Source: Mycolicibacterium holsaticum DSM 44478 = JCM 12374
Lineage (GTDB): Bacteria; Actinomycetota; Actinomycetes; Mycobacteriales; Mycobacteriaceae
Assembly (NCBI RefSeq): GCF_019645835.1
Contig: NZ_CP080998.1
Location: 434,001-498,000 of the forward strand
Reading direction: 5' to 3'
DNA: 64,000 nucleotides
Shown: in pieces, positions 1-11,941 of the stretch
Layout: each line of letters starts with the position of its first letter
Position numbering within the stretch: position 1 is the first letter of the stretch
Translations under genes and position numbers: made by a program
Notes under the pieces: generated by a model
Database searches by the model: none
Seen by the model: only the letters and a program-made list of their open reading frames with translations
What the model was told of the DNA's origin: nothing

Positions 1-383
1 GCCAGCGCGGCGCGTTCGTCGACGCACGGGCCGAGCGCGTCGTCGTTGCCGCGGGACATCGCGGTGCGCACACCGAGCTTGGTCAGCGCCTGGCGGATGC
101 GCAGGGTGGTGTCCCAGGCGAAGGTGTGTTCGGCGTAGCCGTCGTCGGTCGACGTGCCGCTGGCCTGGCAGTCCTTGGTGCCGCCGCGGCCGGTCGGCAC
201 CTGGCGGCCGATCGAGTCGTCGTTGGCGCCGTTGTGGCCGGGATCGAGGAACACGATCTTCCCGGCGATGTTGGACGGAGCGGCGCGGACTTCACTGGCA
301 GGGATGATGAGCGTCGACGCGGCGACGATCAGACCGGCGGCCACGGCGGCGCCGACACGCAGGCGGGCAGGCACGGGCGTCAC
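1..383 (-). CDS. ami1: N-acetylmuramoyl-L-alanine amidase (5' part only)
   Basis: This is the N-terminal part of a secreted zinc amidase of the Amidase_3 family, which cleaves the bond between MurNAc and the stem peptide of peptidoglycan. The reverse strand gives a GTG start at 383, a signal peptide of about 35 residues with an A-rich core ending ASEVRAA, and then [11 protein letters not shown], where the His after PG is the first zinc ligand of the family. The gene runs off the left edge of the window, so the later ligands are not visible. It is divergent from ybaB, as Rv3717 is from Rv3716c in M. tuberculosis. Confidence 0.85.
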   Translation of the reverse strand, partial: MTPVPARLRVGAAVAAGLIVAASTLIIPASEVRAAPSNIAGKIVFLDPGHNGANDDSIGRQVPTGRGGTKDCQASGTSTDDGYAEHTFAWDTTLRIRQALTKLGVRTAMSRGNDDALGPCVDERAAL

Positions 384-473
384 CGTAGCCTCGAGCGCGA
401 CTACGCTGAAAGGCCAAACCGCCCCATGCGGGCGACAGCAACCAAGTCGATACCAATACGCAAGGGGACCGTC

Positions 474-821
474 ATGCAACCCGGAGGCATGCAGCCCGGA
501 GGCCAGCCCGACATGTCGGCACTGCTCGCCCAGGCGCAGCAGGTGCAGCAGCAGCTGATGGAGGCGCAGGAGGCGCTGGCCAATGCGCAGGTGCACGGCC
601 AGGCCGGCGGCGGGCTGGTCCAAGTCACGATGAGGGGCAGCGGCGAGGTGGTCGCGGTGGCGATCGATCCGAAGGTGATCGATCCGGCGGATCCCGAAAC
701 TCTGCAAGACCTCGTCGTCGGCGCCATCGCCGACGCGGCCAAGCAGGTCACCATCCTGGCCCACGATCGGCTGGGGCCGCTCGCCGGCGGCATGGGTGAC
801 CTCGGTCTGCCGGGAATGTAA
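474..821 (+). CDS. ybaB: YbaB/EbfC family nucleoid-associated protein
   Basis: A 115-residue member of the YbaB/EbfC family, small dimeric DNA-binding proteins almost always encoded next to recR. The ATG at 474 follows an AAGGGGA ribosome-binding site; a much longer open frame upstream overlaps ami1 and is not needed. The N-terminal 20 residues are Gly/Pro/Gln-rich, followed by a Gln-rich helix ([12 protein letters not shown]) and the family core [21 protein letters not shown]. The stop TAA directly abuts the TTG start of recR, so the two are cotranscribed and probably translationally coupled. Confidence 0.9.
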   Translation: MQPGGMQPGGQPDMSALLAQAQQVQQQLMEAQEALANAQVHGQAGGGLVQVTMRGSGEVVAVAIDPKVIDPADPETLQDLVVGAIADAAKQVTILAHDRLGPLAGGMGDLGLPGM

Positions 822-1433
822 TTGTTCGAAGGCCCCGTCCAGGATCTGATCGACGAGCTCGGCAAGCTGCCCGGTATCGGGCCGAAGAGTGCGCAGCGGA
901 TCGCGTTTCACTTGCTGTCGGTCGAGCCGCCAGACATCGACCGGTTGACCGCGGCGTTGTCGAAGGTGCGCGACGGTGTGAAACATTGCGCGGTGTGCGG
1001 CAACGTGTCCGACGACGACCGGTGCCGGATCTGCTCGGATGCCCGCCGTGACGGCTCGGTGGTGTGCGTGGTCGAGGAGCCCAAGGACGTGCAGGCCGTC
1101 GAACGCACCCGGGAGTTCCGTGGCCGCTACCACGTGCTCGGCGGGGCGTTGGATCCGCTGTCGGGTGTCGGGCCGGAGCAACTGCGGATTCGTGAGCTGC
1201 TCAACAGGATCGGTGAACGCGTCGACGGCGTCGACATCACCGAGGTGATCATTGCGACGGACCCCAACACCGAGGGTGAGGCCACCGCGACGTATCTGGT
1301 GCGGATGCTGCGCGATATCCCGGGGCTGACGGTGACGCGGATCGCGTCGGGCCTGCCGATGGGCGGCGATCTGGAGTTCGCCGACGAACTGACGCTGGGC
1401 CGGGCGCTGGCAGGCCGCCGCGCGATGGCCTAG
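822..1433 (+). CDS. recR: Recombination mediator RecR
   Basis: RecR (203 residues) works with RecO to load RecA at gaps in single-stranded DNA. All family parts are visible: an N-terminal helix-hairpin-helix ([20 protein letters not shown], about residues 12-31), a four-cysteine zinc finger (CAVC...CRIC, about 57-72), and a Toprim domain with VVEEPKDV and [12 protein letters not shown]. The start is a TTG immediately after the ybaB stop codon. The length is normal for the family. Confidence 0.95.
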   Translation: MFEGPVQDLIDELGKLPGIGPKSAQRIAFHLLSVEPPDIDRLTAALSKVRDGVKHCAVCGNVSDDDRCRICSDARRDGSVVCVVEEPKDVQAVERTREFRGRYHVLGGALDPLSGVGPEQLRIRELLNRIGERVDGVDITEVIIATDPNTEGEATATYLVRMLRDIPGLTVTRIASGLPMGGDLEFADELTLGRALAGRRAMA

Positions 1434-1565
1434 CGCCGGCGGGTTTCCGCAGGGGTCCGCGGGTTTCCGCGTGTTTCGCGTGTTTTCCGCGAAACGTACG
1501 TTAGCGCGGCCGCCTCTCGCACTTTTCCTCGTTAACGTACATCTCGCGAACGTGTCGGTGCGCGG

Positions 1566-2447
1566 ATGCAGTATTCGCCCATGGGGGACGTCTTTCTGGG
1601 CAGCGAAGCCCTCGCAAAAGGCGAGCTCACCGAGCACCAACTGCGTCGGTGGTATCGGACGGTCTTCCGCGATGTGTACATCTCGAAGGACTCCGAACTC
1701 GCGTTGCGAGATCGGATAAGGGGCGCATGGCTGCGATCGCATCGTAAAGGCGTCATCTCCGGCGTCGCGGCGTCGGCTCTGCACGGTGCTTCATGGGTGG
1801 ACGTCGATACGCCGATCGAGCTGATATCGCCACGTCTACGCCCCCAGCAGGGACTTGTGGTGCGCAACGAGACGGTGGCGCCTGATGAAATCACCAAAAT
1901 CGCGGGGTTACCTGTGACCACACCTGCGCGAACGGCATTCGACCTAGGCCGATATCTCCCCAGAGGTCAGGCGGTCGCCAGACTCGATGCGCTGACACGG
2001 GCCGCACCGTTTTCCACCGAGGACGTATTGCTACTTGCCAAACGCTACTGCGGTGCGCGCGGCCTCAAAGCGTTGCGTATCGCGCTACCGCTCGTCGATG
2101 GCGGGGCGGCCTCGCCAAGGGAGACCTGGCTTCGGCTCTTGTACATCGATGCGGGATTGCCCAAGCCCGCCACGCAGATTCCGATTGTCGGCGCGAATGC
2201 CCAAGTCATCCGCTGGGCCGACATGGGTTGGGACGACTACATGGTGGTGTCCGAGTACGACGGGGATCAGCATCGCGCTCGTCGGCAATATGCGAAAGAC
2301 ATTCGTGCTTTGCGGCAAGCGAGGGGTCTCGGCTGGATCGTCGATCAGGTGATCAAGGAGGACCGCGACGGCGCGATCATCAAACGGGCCTGGGACGCGA
2401 TGGTGTCCCGCGGTTGGCGGCCGACGTCCCCGCCTCGATATCCGTGA
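1566..2447 (+). CDS. AbiEi-like / DUF559-type conserved protein
   Basis: A 293-residue protein like M. tuberculosis Rv3714c, which sits at the same place beside recR. The N-terminal half has the winged-helix layout seen in AbiEi-type antitoxins (LTEHQLRRWYRTVFRDVYI, then SGVAASALHG). The C-terminal half resembles the DUF559/Vsr-like nuclease fold (ISEYDGDQH-like segment VVSEYDGDQHRARRQYAKDI, then a basic C-terminus). No AbiEii partner gene is adjacent, so a toxin-antitoxin role is not supported here. The 132-base gap before it holds repeats of GGGTTTCCGC and nothing else I can name. Confidence 0.7.
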   Translation: MQYSPMGDVFLGSEALAKGELTEHQLRRWYRTVFRDVYISKDSELALRDRIRGAWLRSHRKGVISGVAASALHGASWVDVDTPIELISPRLRPQQGLVVRNETVAPDEITKIAGLPVTTPARTAFDLGRYLPRGQAVARLDALTRAAPFSTEDVLLLAKRYCGARGLKALRIALPLVDGGAASPRETWLRLLYIDAGLPKPATQIPIVGANAQVIRWADMGWDDYMVVSEYDGDQHRARRQYAKDIRALRQARGLGWIVDQVIKEDRDGAIIKRAWDAMVSRGWRPTSPPRYP

Positions 2448-2475
2448 CACTGCCGCCTCCCAAGCGCACTCGCGC

Positions 2476-3192
2476 CTAGGCGCGGCGGGGTGCGGCCAGC
2501 CGTTCCTTCCGCAGCTGCTCGACCTCGCTGAGCTCCAACGGCCCCAGTTCGCCGACGACACGGGACAACAGGTAGTCCGCGAGCTGCGGATTGCGCGCCA
2601 GGCACGGTCCGTGCAGATAGGTCGCGACGACGCTGCCCTGCACCGCGCCGTCGATCCCGTCGCCGTCCCGGTTGCCCGCCCCGCTGACCACCCGTGCGAG
2701 CGGCCGGGCCGACGACCCTAAAACGGTTCCGCCCCTGTGGTTTTCGAATCCGGTGAGCCGCTCGGACAACTCCGGCAGCAGCGGCTGCGACACCACCTCG
2801 CCGATCGTCCTGGTGGCCTGCGGTGACGTCGTCACATCCAGCAGCCCCACCCCCTCTACCCGCTCACCCGACGACGTCTCATACCAGTGCCCCAGCACCT
2901 GGATGGCCGCACAGATCGCCACCACCGGCGCACCACGGGAAACCGCTTGCTGCAAACCGGGATAGCGCAACAGGTGCTTGGTGGCCAGCCGCTGAGCGTA
3001 GTCTTCGGCACCGCCCAGCGTGTACAGGTCCAGCTCCGCGGGCACCGGATCGGCCAACGTGATCTCGACGATCTCGACGTCAAAACCACGCAGCCGCAAC
3101 CGCTCCCGCAGCACCACCGCATTGCCGCCGTCACCGTAGGTGCCCATCACGTCGGGCAGCACCAACCCGATCCGCACCCTCGATTCAGCCAT
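2476..3192 (-). CDS. gatD: Lipid II isoglutaminyl synthase, glutaminase subunit GatD
   Basis: GatD (239 residues) supplies ammonia to MurT, which amidates the D-Glu of lipid II. It has a class I glutamine-amidotransferase fold: an N-terminal LVLPDVMGTYGDGGNA segment, the nucleophile Cys94 in AICAAIQVLG, and His194 in ATYLHGP. The ATG at 3192 was chosen because it lies inside the end of murT (8-base overlap), the arrangement expected for subunits of one enzyme. A longer in-frame start at 3255 would only add residues inside murT. M. tuberculosis Rv3713 (cobQ2) is the counterpart. Confidence 0.9.
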   Translation of the reverse strand: MAESRVRIGLVLPDVMGTYGDGGNAVVLRERLRLRGFDVEIVEITLADPVPAELDLYTLGGAEDYAQRLATKHLLRYPGLQQAVSRGAPVVAICAAIQVLGHWYETSSGERVEGVGLLDVTTSPQATRTIGEVVSQPLLPELSERLTGFENHRGGTVLGSSARPLARVVSGAGNRDGDGIDGAVQGSVVATYLHGPCLARNPQLADYLLSRVVGELGPLELSEVEQLRKERLAAPRRA

Positions 3193-4477
3193 TTTCCCCC
3201 CGGTCGTCCCCTGTCCTGCGGACGTGGGCCCAACGCTCCTGCCCCCTGGGACCACGACGCTCCAATGCCCGGTTCAACTGCAGGAACGCGGTGTAGTTCG
3301 CGATCACCTCGACGTGCCCCGGCGGGCACGACGCGATCGCGGCGACGGTGTCATGTACCAGCGTGTGCTCGACGCGTGCGTATCCGAGCCGCACCGCCAG
3401 ATCGGTGCCACGTTCACCGGCCGCCACCACATGGGTGTCGTCGAAATGTTCGAAACGCACATCCCACAGCCAGGACAGATCTTCCCCGTCGGGGACCTGA
3501 CCGTTGACCGAAATCACCACGCCCGCACCGTGTTTGTCGACCATCGACAACGCCTCCTGCCACCCGGCGGGGTTCTTGGCCAACAGCACCCGCACGGTGT
3601 GCTCGCCGAGCCGCACGGTGCGGTAACGTCCCGCCACCTCGTCGACCGTCGACACCGCAGCCACCGCCACAACCGGATCTGCGCCCATGGTCACCGCCGT
3701 CGCCACCGCGTGCGCGGCGTTTCCGCGGTTGACCGACCCGGGTAGCGCCAGCGTCATCGGAATCGTGATGCCTTCTGGGCCGTAGAGGTTCGTCTCGTCG
3801 AACCACCACTGCGGGTCGGGCCGTTTGAAATCGGTTCCGCTGGAATACCAGTGCGAGCCGTCGCGCACGATGACCTCACCGGAACGCGGACAGCTCACCG
3901 AATCGTTGGCCCAGCCCCCGCCTGCGGCCACCCACACCACGTGTGGACTGTCGTAGGCCGCCGAGGTCATCAACACGTCGTCGCAATTGGCCACCACCAC
4001 CGCCGACGGATGGCGCGCCAGGCCGGCGCGCAACGTGCGTTCGATGTGGTTGATCTCCCCGACGCGGTCCAGCTGGTCGCGGGACAGGTTCAGCAGCACG
4101 ACCACCTGCGGGTCGACGGCGTCGGCCACATGCGGCACGTGCATCTCGTCGACCTCCAGCGCGGCCAGCGGCGCGTCGCGGGCTGCGGCCAGCGCGGCCA
4201 CCAAGCCGGCGTCCATGTTCGCGCCGGTGTCGTTGGTCGCGACGGCGTCGACCGTGCGCAGCGCTGCGGCGATCATCCGGGTGGTGGTGGACTTGCCGTT
4301 CGTTCCGGTCACCACCACGGTGCGACGGCCCTGGCCGAGCTGGCCGAGCAGCGACTTGTCCAGGGCCAGGGCGACGAGGCCACCGATCATCGCGCCCGCA
4401 CCGCGCCCGGTGACCCGCGACGCCCAGCGCGCCGCGGCACCGGCCGCCAGCGCGACGCGTCCTCGTATGGTGACCAC
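3185..4477 (-). CDS. murT: Lipid II isoglutaminyl synthase, Mur ligase subunit MurT
   Basis: MurT (430 residues) is the Mur-ligase-like subunit of the MurT/GatD complex. The P-loop GTNGKST is at residues 58-64, the central Mur-ligase segment ALEVDEMHVPHV at about 107-117, and the DUF1727 domain is at the C-terminus. The GTG at 4477 gives MVTIRGR and a hydrophobic N-terminal stretch. The expected zinc ribbon is degenerate: Cys196 survives in CPRSGEVI, but the partner position is Ser199 and the second pair (around residues 212-215) is Ser/Gly/Thr. The gene runs into gatD by 8 bases. Confidence 0.9.
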   Translation of the reverse strand: MVTIRGRVALAAGAAARWASRVTGRGAGAMIGGLVALALDKSLLGQLGQGRRTVVVTGTNGKSTTTRMIAAALRTVDAVATNDTGANMDAGLVAALAAARDAPLAALEVDEMHVPHVADAVDPQVVVLLNLSRDQLDRVGEINHIERTLRAGLARHPSAVVVANCDDVLMTSAAYDSPHVVWVAAGGGWANDSVSCPRSGEVIVRDGSHWYSSGTDFKRPDPQWWFDETNLYGPEGITIPMTLALPGSVNRGNAAHAVATAVTMGADPVVAVAAVSTVDEVAGRYRTVRLGEHTVRVLLAKNPAGWQEALSMVDKHGAGVVISVNGQVPDGEDLSWLWDVRFEHFDDTHVVAAGERGTDLAVRLGYARVEHTLVHDTVAAIASCPPGHVEVIANYTAFLQLNRALERRGPRGQERWAHVRRTGDDRGENG

Positions 4478-4577
4478 TCCCGGCAGTCTAAAAGGGCTCA
4501 CAAAGTGGGGCACGACACGCTGCGCAGCGATCCAGCGAGGTCCCTGGTTTGTCGGACTACCGTGCCATCCTCGAATC

Positions 4578-5597
4578 GTGAGCCACGCTGATGCTGGATG
4601 TCGCCGGCCGGGCGGCTCCTGGGGCCGACCGGCACACGAGGCCGGTGCCGGCTGGGCGGTCGTCGACGTGGAGACCACGGGTTTCCGCCCCGGCCAGGCT
4701 CGTATCGTCAGCATCGCCGCCCTCGCCCTCGGCGACGACGGCAACGTCGAGCAGAGCCTCTACAGCCTGCTCAACCCCGGCGTCGATCCGGGCCCCACCC
4801 ACGTGCACGGCCTGACCGCCGAGATGCTGGTCGGCCAGCCCTGTTTCGGTGACATCGTCGGCGCCCTGATCGACCTGCTCGACGGTCGCACCCTGGTCGC
4901 CCACAACGTCGGTTTCGACTACTCGTTTCTGGCCGCCGAGGCCGAGTTGGTCAGCGAGGAACTGCCGACCGACACGGTGATGTGCACCGTGGAGTTGGCG
5001 CGCCGCCTCGACCTGGGCACCGAGAACCTGCGGCTGGAGACCCTGGCCGCGCACTGGGGCGTCACGCAGATGAAGCCGCACGATGCGCTCGACGATGCGC
5101 TGGTGCTCGCCCAGATCCTCAAGCCCGTGCTGATGCGGGCGCGCGAACGCAAGGTGTGGCTGCCGGTGCGCCCGGTGACACGGCGACGCTGGCCGAACGG
5201 CCAGGTCACCCACGACGAACTGCGCCCGCTGAAGATGCTGGCCTCCCGGCTGCCGTGTGCCAATCTCAACCCGGGCCGTTACGTGCGCGGCAGGCCGCTG
5301 GTGGCGGGTATGCGCGTCGCGTTGTCAGCCGAGGTGGAACGCACCCACGAAGAGCTCATCGAGCGGATCCTGCATGCCGGGCTGGCCTACACCGACACCG
5401 TTGACGTCGAGACGTCGCTGATGATCTGCAACGAACCCGCACCCGAGCACGGCAAGGGCTACCAGGCCACCGAACTGGGCGTTCCGCTGCTCGGCGACAC
5501 CGAGTTCCTGAGCTACCTCGACGCCGTCATCGCCGGAACCGGCATCGAGGAATTCAGCGACACCAGGGCAGCCGGCGAGCAGTTCGCGCTGTTCTGA
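4578..5597 (+). CDS. DnaQ-type 3'-5' exonuclease
   Basis: A 339-residue DEDD exonuclease related to the DNA polymerase III epsilon subunit and matching Rv3711c in position. ExoI is VVDVETTGF with the catalytic Asp and Glu; ExoII lies around LVAHNVGFDYSFL; ExoIII is PHDALDDALVLAQIL, containing the His and Asp. The C-terminal third, from about residue 215, is a separate domain with PLVAGMRVALSAEVERTHEELIERI, resembling a BRCT-like module of stand-alone mycobacterial DnaQ proteins. The GTG at 4578 precedes VSHADAG and leaves about 100 bases to divergent murT. Whether it serves replication or repair cannot be told from sequence. Confidence 0.85.
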   Translation: MSHADAGCRRPGGSWGRPAHEAGAGWAVVDVETTGFRPGQARIVSIAALALGDDGNVEQSLYSLLNPGVDPGPTHVHGLTAEMLVGQPCFGDIVGALIDLLDGRTLVAHNVGFDYSFLAAEAELVSEELPTDTVMCTVELARRLDLGTENLRLETLAAHWGVTQMKPHDALDDALVLAQILKPVLMRARERKVWLPVRPVTRRRWPNGQVTHDELRPLKMLASRLPCANLNPGRYVRGRPLVAGMRVALSAEVERTHEELIERILHAGLAYTDTVDVETSLMICNEPAPEHGKGYQATELGVPLLGDTEFLSYLDAVIAGTGIEEFSDTRAAGEQFALF

Positions 5598-5605
5598 ACC
5601 GCAGG

Positions 5606-5863
5606 CTAACCAGTGGGCGTGTCGGTGTTGTGCAGATACCACAGCCCGTCATCGCCGATAGAGCAGTACCAGTAGCGGTACCGCGCCTCGTCCGCGGCGT
5701 TGTCGAGCGCCATATCCGGTCCGTCGCGCATGCAGTCGGCTTCGGTGGCCCAACTCCACGCCACGCCGTTCTCATCACCGAGCACGATGTCGTCGGCATA
5801 CGCGACGGCGGTACCCGTCACCGTGCCCAGCACCAACGTGCCAGCCGTAAGCAATTTCTTCAC
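5606..5863 (-). CDS. Small secreted protein of unknown function
   Basis: An 85-residue exported protein. From the GTG at 5863 (preceded by GAGAG) it begins VKKLLTAGTLVLGTVTGTAVAYA, a complete Sec signal peptide, followed by an acidic mature part of about 60 residues with two cysteines (DCMRDG and WYCSIG) that could form one disulfide. An ATG ten codons further upstream (5893) is the alternative start. It ends 8 bases from the stop of the convergent exonuclease gene. I do not recognise a domain. Confidence 0.65.
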   Translation of the reverse strand: MKKLLTAGTLVLGTVTGTAVAYADDIVLGDENGVAWSWATEADCMRDGPDMALDNAADEARYRYWYCSIGDDGLWYLHNTDTPTG

Positions 5864-5948
5864 CGGCCACTCTCTGTTTGTTTTCCCTGGCAACTTCTAT
5901 CAGCAAGAAGTGCAGATTACGGTCCGGCAACAGAGCGTGTGGAGGTTT

Positions 5949-7939
<1,991 letters not shown>

Positions 7940-8009
7940 TCAAGCTCGAGGGTGCAGAGAAAACCCGTGGTGGTGCCCCGCCGCGCAGGGGATGGTTAGA
8001 GTTCTGGCG

Positions 8010-8465
8010 GTGAGAGTTGATCGGCGATGGTGGATCGCCATCGTGATCGTGGTCATCGTCATCGGGGCCCTCGTCTACAGCATGTTCAACCGACCGCCGC
8101 AGGAGTGCGATGCGGTGCGAGAGTTGTTGGAGTACAACCAGTCTCAGGCCGCCCTCATCGAATCCAAATCCGCCGAGGGCGACGGCCTGCCCACGCTGGC
8201 AGAAGAGACCGCGTACCGGGCGTGGGCCGACGGGCTGGCCGAACGGGCGCAGAAGGTCAGCCGAAGCGCACCCGACCTGGAGTGGACAAGCTCACAGTTG
8301 GCCAGCCTCGCCAACGAGTTCGTCGGGAAGATGTCCAAGGTGCGCGCAGAGGCCGAATCGCGCGCGCCCGGCGCCCCGGCGCCGCCGACGTATTTCGAAA
8401 TGGCCGCGATCAACGCGCAGATCAGCCAGAAACTCGCGCATCTGTCGGAGGTTTGCGGAGGTTGA
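8010..8465 (+). CDS. Small membrane-anchored protein of unknown function
   Basis: A 151-residue protein with one N-terminal membrane segment (WWIAIVIVVIVIGALVYSMF, about residues 6-25) and a soluble, mostly helical part outside the membrane. One cysteine follows the anchor (PQECDAV) and another is near the end (SEVCGG), which could pair. The GTG at 8010 is preceded by TAGAGT at 7997-8002 with a 7-base gap, typical of a leaderless mycobacterial transcript; a start at 7992 is also open. It lies divergent from leuA. I do not recognise the family. Confidence 0.65.
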   Translation: MRVDRRWWIAIVIVVIVIGALVYSMFNRPPQECDAVRELLEYNQSQAALIESKSAEGDGLPTLAEETAYRAWADGLAERAQKVSRSAPDLEWTSSQLASLANEFVGKMSKVRAEAESRAPGAPAPPTYFEMAAINAQISQKLAHLSEVCGG

Positions 8466-8488
8466 CCCGGCCCATAGGGTTGATGCCT

Positions 8489-9472
8489 ATGTGCACTCGT
8501 GTGGTCTACCTCGGTACCGGTGAACGGATCGTCACGGGCCGGTCGATGGATTGGAAGTTCGAGATCGGCACCAATTTGTGGGCGCTGCCCCGCGGGGTGA
8601 AGCGCACCGGGCAGGCGGGTCCCGATTCGGCGGCGTGGACGGCGAAGTACGGCAGCGTGGTGGCCACCGGATACGACATCTGCACTACCGACGGCGTCAA
8701 CGAGGCTGGGCTGGCCGCCAACCTGCTGTGGCTGGCCGAATCGCAGTACCCGGCCAACACCGGGGACCGGCCCGCCGTCGCGCTGTCGTTGTGGGCGCAG
8801 TACGTCCTTGACAACTTCGCCACCGTGGCCGAGGCCGTCGCCGCGCTGACGGCCACCCCGCTGCGGGTGGTGACGGCTGAAGTGCCGGGCCAAAACCGGC
8901 TGGCCACCCTGCACCTGGCCATCTCGGATGCCAGCGGGGACAGCGCGATCGTCGAGTACATCGACGGTGAACAGGTCATCCATCACGGTCGCCAATATCA
9001 GGTGATGACGAATTCGCCGATCTTCTCCAAGCAGCTCGCGATCACCGAGTACTGGCAGCAGATCGGTGGAACGGTGATGCTGCCCGGCACCAACCGCGCC
9101 GCCGACCGGTTCGTGCGGGCGGCGTTCTACATCGACGCGGTGCCCAAGACCGCCGATCCGCTCGAGGCGGTCGCGGTGGTGTTGAGCGTGGTGCGCAACG
9201 TCTCGGTCCCCTACGGCATCACCACCGCCGACGAACCCAACATCTCCTCGACGCGGTGGCGCACCGCCGTGGACCACACGTCGCTGCGCTACTTCTTCGA
9301 GTCCGCGCTCTCGCCCAACACGTTCTGGGTCGACCTGGCCAACCTCGACTTCTCCGAGGGGGCGCCGGCGAAGCGGCTGAACCTCGGTGACGCCGAGAAA
9401 ACCGTGTACGCCGGGGACACCAGCGCCGGGTTCGCGCAGGCTGAGCCGTTCACGTTCCTGTCCGTGGCGTAG
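8489..9472 (+). CDS. Linear amide C-N hydrolase (choloylglycine hydrolase / penicillin V acylase family)
   Basis: A 327-residue Ntn hydrolase. The ATG at 8489 is chosen because it places Cys at position 2 ([20 protein letters not shown]), and this family uses an N-terminal Cys exposed by Met removal as its nucleophile. Further family signs are the RSMDWKF loop (about residues 18-24), [21 protein letters not shown], and an Asn/Arg pair in the C-terminal half. There is no signal peptide, so it is probably cytoplasmic. The substrate could be a bile salt, penicillin V or an N-acyl homoserine lactone; the sequence does not decide. Confidence 0.8.
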   Translation: MCTRVVYLGTGERIVTGRSMDWKFEIGTNLWALPRGVKRTGQAGPDSAAWTAKYGSVVATGYDICTTDGVNEAGLAANLLWLAESQYPANTGDRPAVALSLWAQYVLDNFATVAEAVAALTATPLRVVTAEVPGQNRLATLHLAISDASGDSAIVEYIDGEQVIHHGRQYQVMTNSPIFSKQLAITEYWQQIGGTVMLPGTNRAADRFVRAAFYIDAVPKTADPLEAVAVVLSVVRNVSVPYGITTADEPNISSTRWRTAVDHTSLRYFFESALSPNTFWVDLANLDFSEGAPAKRLNLGDAEKTVYAGDTSAGFAQAEPFTFLSVA

Positions 9473-9579
9473 CGCCCTTGCCGGGGCTAGAGTCGGCGCC
9501 GCTACCGGGGCACAAAACGGATGCGACGCACCCCTTATCCTGGGTGAGAACCTCCCCCGAACTTCGAAAGGCTTGTTCA

Positions 9580-10845
9580 GTGGCGCTCGTCGTACAGAAA
9601 TACGGCGGATCCTCGTTGTCGGACGCCGAGCGGATCCGTCGCGTCGCCGAGCGCATCGTGGAGACCAGGAAGGCCGGCAACGACGTCGTCGTGGTGTGCT
9701 CGGCGATGGGTGACACCACCGATGACCTGCTGGATCTGGCCCGGCAAGTGTGCCCGGCGCCGCCGGCGCGCGAGATGGACATGCTGCTGACCGCGGGGGA
9801 GCGGATCTCCAACGCGCTGGTCGCGATGGCCATCGACTCGCTGGGCGCGCAGGCCCGCTCGTTCACCGGATCGCAGGCCGGGGTGATCACCACCAGCGTC
9901 CACGGCAAGGCCAAGATCATCGAGGTCACGCCGGGCCGGCTGCGCGATGCGCTCGACGAGGGCTACATCGTGCTGGTCGCCGGGTTCCAGGGCGTCAGCC
10001 AGGACAGCAAGGACGTCACCACGCTGGGCCGCGGCGGCTCGGACACCACCGCCGTCGCGCTGGCCGCGGCGCTGGACGCCGACGTGTGCGAGATCTACAG
10101 CGACGTCGACGGCATCTTCACCGCCGACCCGCGCATCGTGTCCAACGCCCGCCACCTCGACCAGGTCAGCTTCGAGGAGATGCTCGAGATGGCGGCGTGC
10201 GGGGCCAAGGTGCTCATGCTGCGCTGCGTGGAATACGCCCGTCGCTACAACGTTCCCATCCACGTCCGGTCGTCGTACTCGGACAAACCCGGCACGCTGG
10301 TGACCGGATCGATAGAGGACATTGCCATGGAAGACGCCATCCTGACCGGAGTCGCTCACGACCGCAGTGAGGCCAAGGTGACCGTCGTCGGCATCCCCGA
10401 CGTACCCGGCTACGCCGCCAAGGTGTTCCGCGCCGTCGCCGACGCCGACATCAACATCGATATGGTGCTGCAGAACATCTCCAAGGTCGAGGACGGCAAG
10501 ACCGACATCACGTTCACCTGTCCGCGCGACAACGGGCCCACCGCGGTGGAGACGCTGGCCGCGCTGCAGAAGGAGATCGGGTTCACCAAGGTCCTCTACG
10601 ACGACCACATCGGCAAGGTCTCGCTGGTCGGCGCCGGGATGAAGAGCCATCCCGGGGTGACCGCGAAGTTCTGCGAGACGCTCGCCGAGGTCGGCGTCAA
10701 CATCGATCTGATCTCCACCTCTGAGATCCGCATCTCGGTGCTGATCAAGGACACCGAACTGGACAAGGCGGTGTCGGCGCTGCACGAGGCGTTCGGGCTG
10801 GGCGGCGATGAGCAGGCCATGGTCTACGCGGGAACGGGGCGGTAA
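9580..10845 (+). CDS. ask: Aspartokinase
   Basis: Aspartokinase (421 residues) phosphorylates aspartate, opening the pathway to diaminopimelate, lysine, threonine and methionine. The N-terminal kinase has [10 protein letters not shown] (residues 4-13), GFQGVS and [15 protein letters not shown]; the C-terminal half has two ACT domains for feedback control. The GTG at 9580 gives [12 protein letters not shown]. The next gene is asd, the following step, 32 bases downstream on the same strand, so the two form one operon. Confidence 0.95.
   Translation: MALVVQKYGGSSLSDAERIRRVAERIVETRKAGNDVVVVCSAMGDTTDDLLDLARQVCPAPPAREMDMLLTAGERISNALVAMAIDSLGAQARSFTGSQAGVITTSVHGKAKIIEVTPGRLRDALDEGYIVLVAGFQGVSQDSKDVTTLGRGGSDTTAVALAAALDADVCEIYSDVDGIFTADPRIVSNARHLDQVSFEEMLEMAACGAKVLMLRCVEYARRYNVPIHVRSSYSDKPGTLVTGSIEDIAMEDAILTGVAHDRSEAKVTVVGIPDVPGYAAKVFRAVADADINIDMVLQNISKVEDGKTDITFTCPRDNGPTAVETLAALQKEIGFTKVLYDDHIGKVSLVGAGMKSHPGVTAKFCETLAEVGVNIDLISTSEIRISVLIKDTELDKAVSALHEAFGLGGDEQAMVYAGTGR
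10327..10845 (+). CDS. Internal in-frame start for the aspartokinase beta subunit
   Basis: In corynebacteria and mycobacteria, ask makes a full-length alpha subunit and a separate beta subunit from an in-frame internal start. Here ATG 10327 ([20 protein letters not shown]) begins exactly at the ACT-domain half and would give 172 residues. No strong ribosome-binding site is evident just upstream. The call rests on family precedent and position. Confidence 0.5.
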   Translation: MEDAILTGVAHDRSEAKVTVVGIPDVPGYAAKVFRAVADADINIDMVLQNISKVEDGKTDITFTCPRDNGPTAVETLAALQKEIGFTKVLYDDHIGKVSLVGAGMKSHPGVTAKFCETLAEVGVNIDLISTSEIRISVLIKDTELDKAVSALHEAFGLGGDEQAMVYAGTGR

Positions 10846-10877
10846 CCGTGGGGCGAGCGCAGCGACGGGAGAGATAA

Positions 10878-11924
<1,047 letters not shown>

Positions 11925-11941
11925 CGTTGCGCACCGCTCCC

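Noticed and set aside
1566..2447. AbiEi-like gene as half of a toxin-antitoxin pair
   Set aside because: No toxin-type neighbour; the gene is in the conserved recR neighbourhood and fused to a DUF559-like half.
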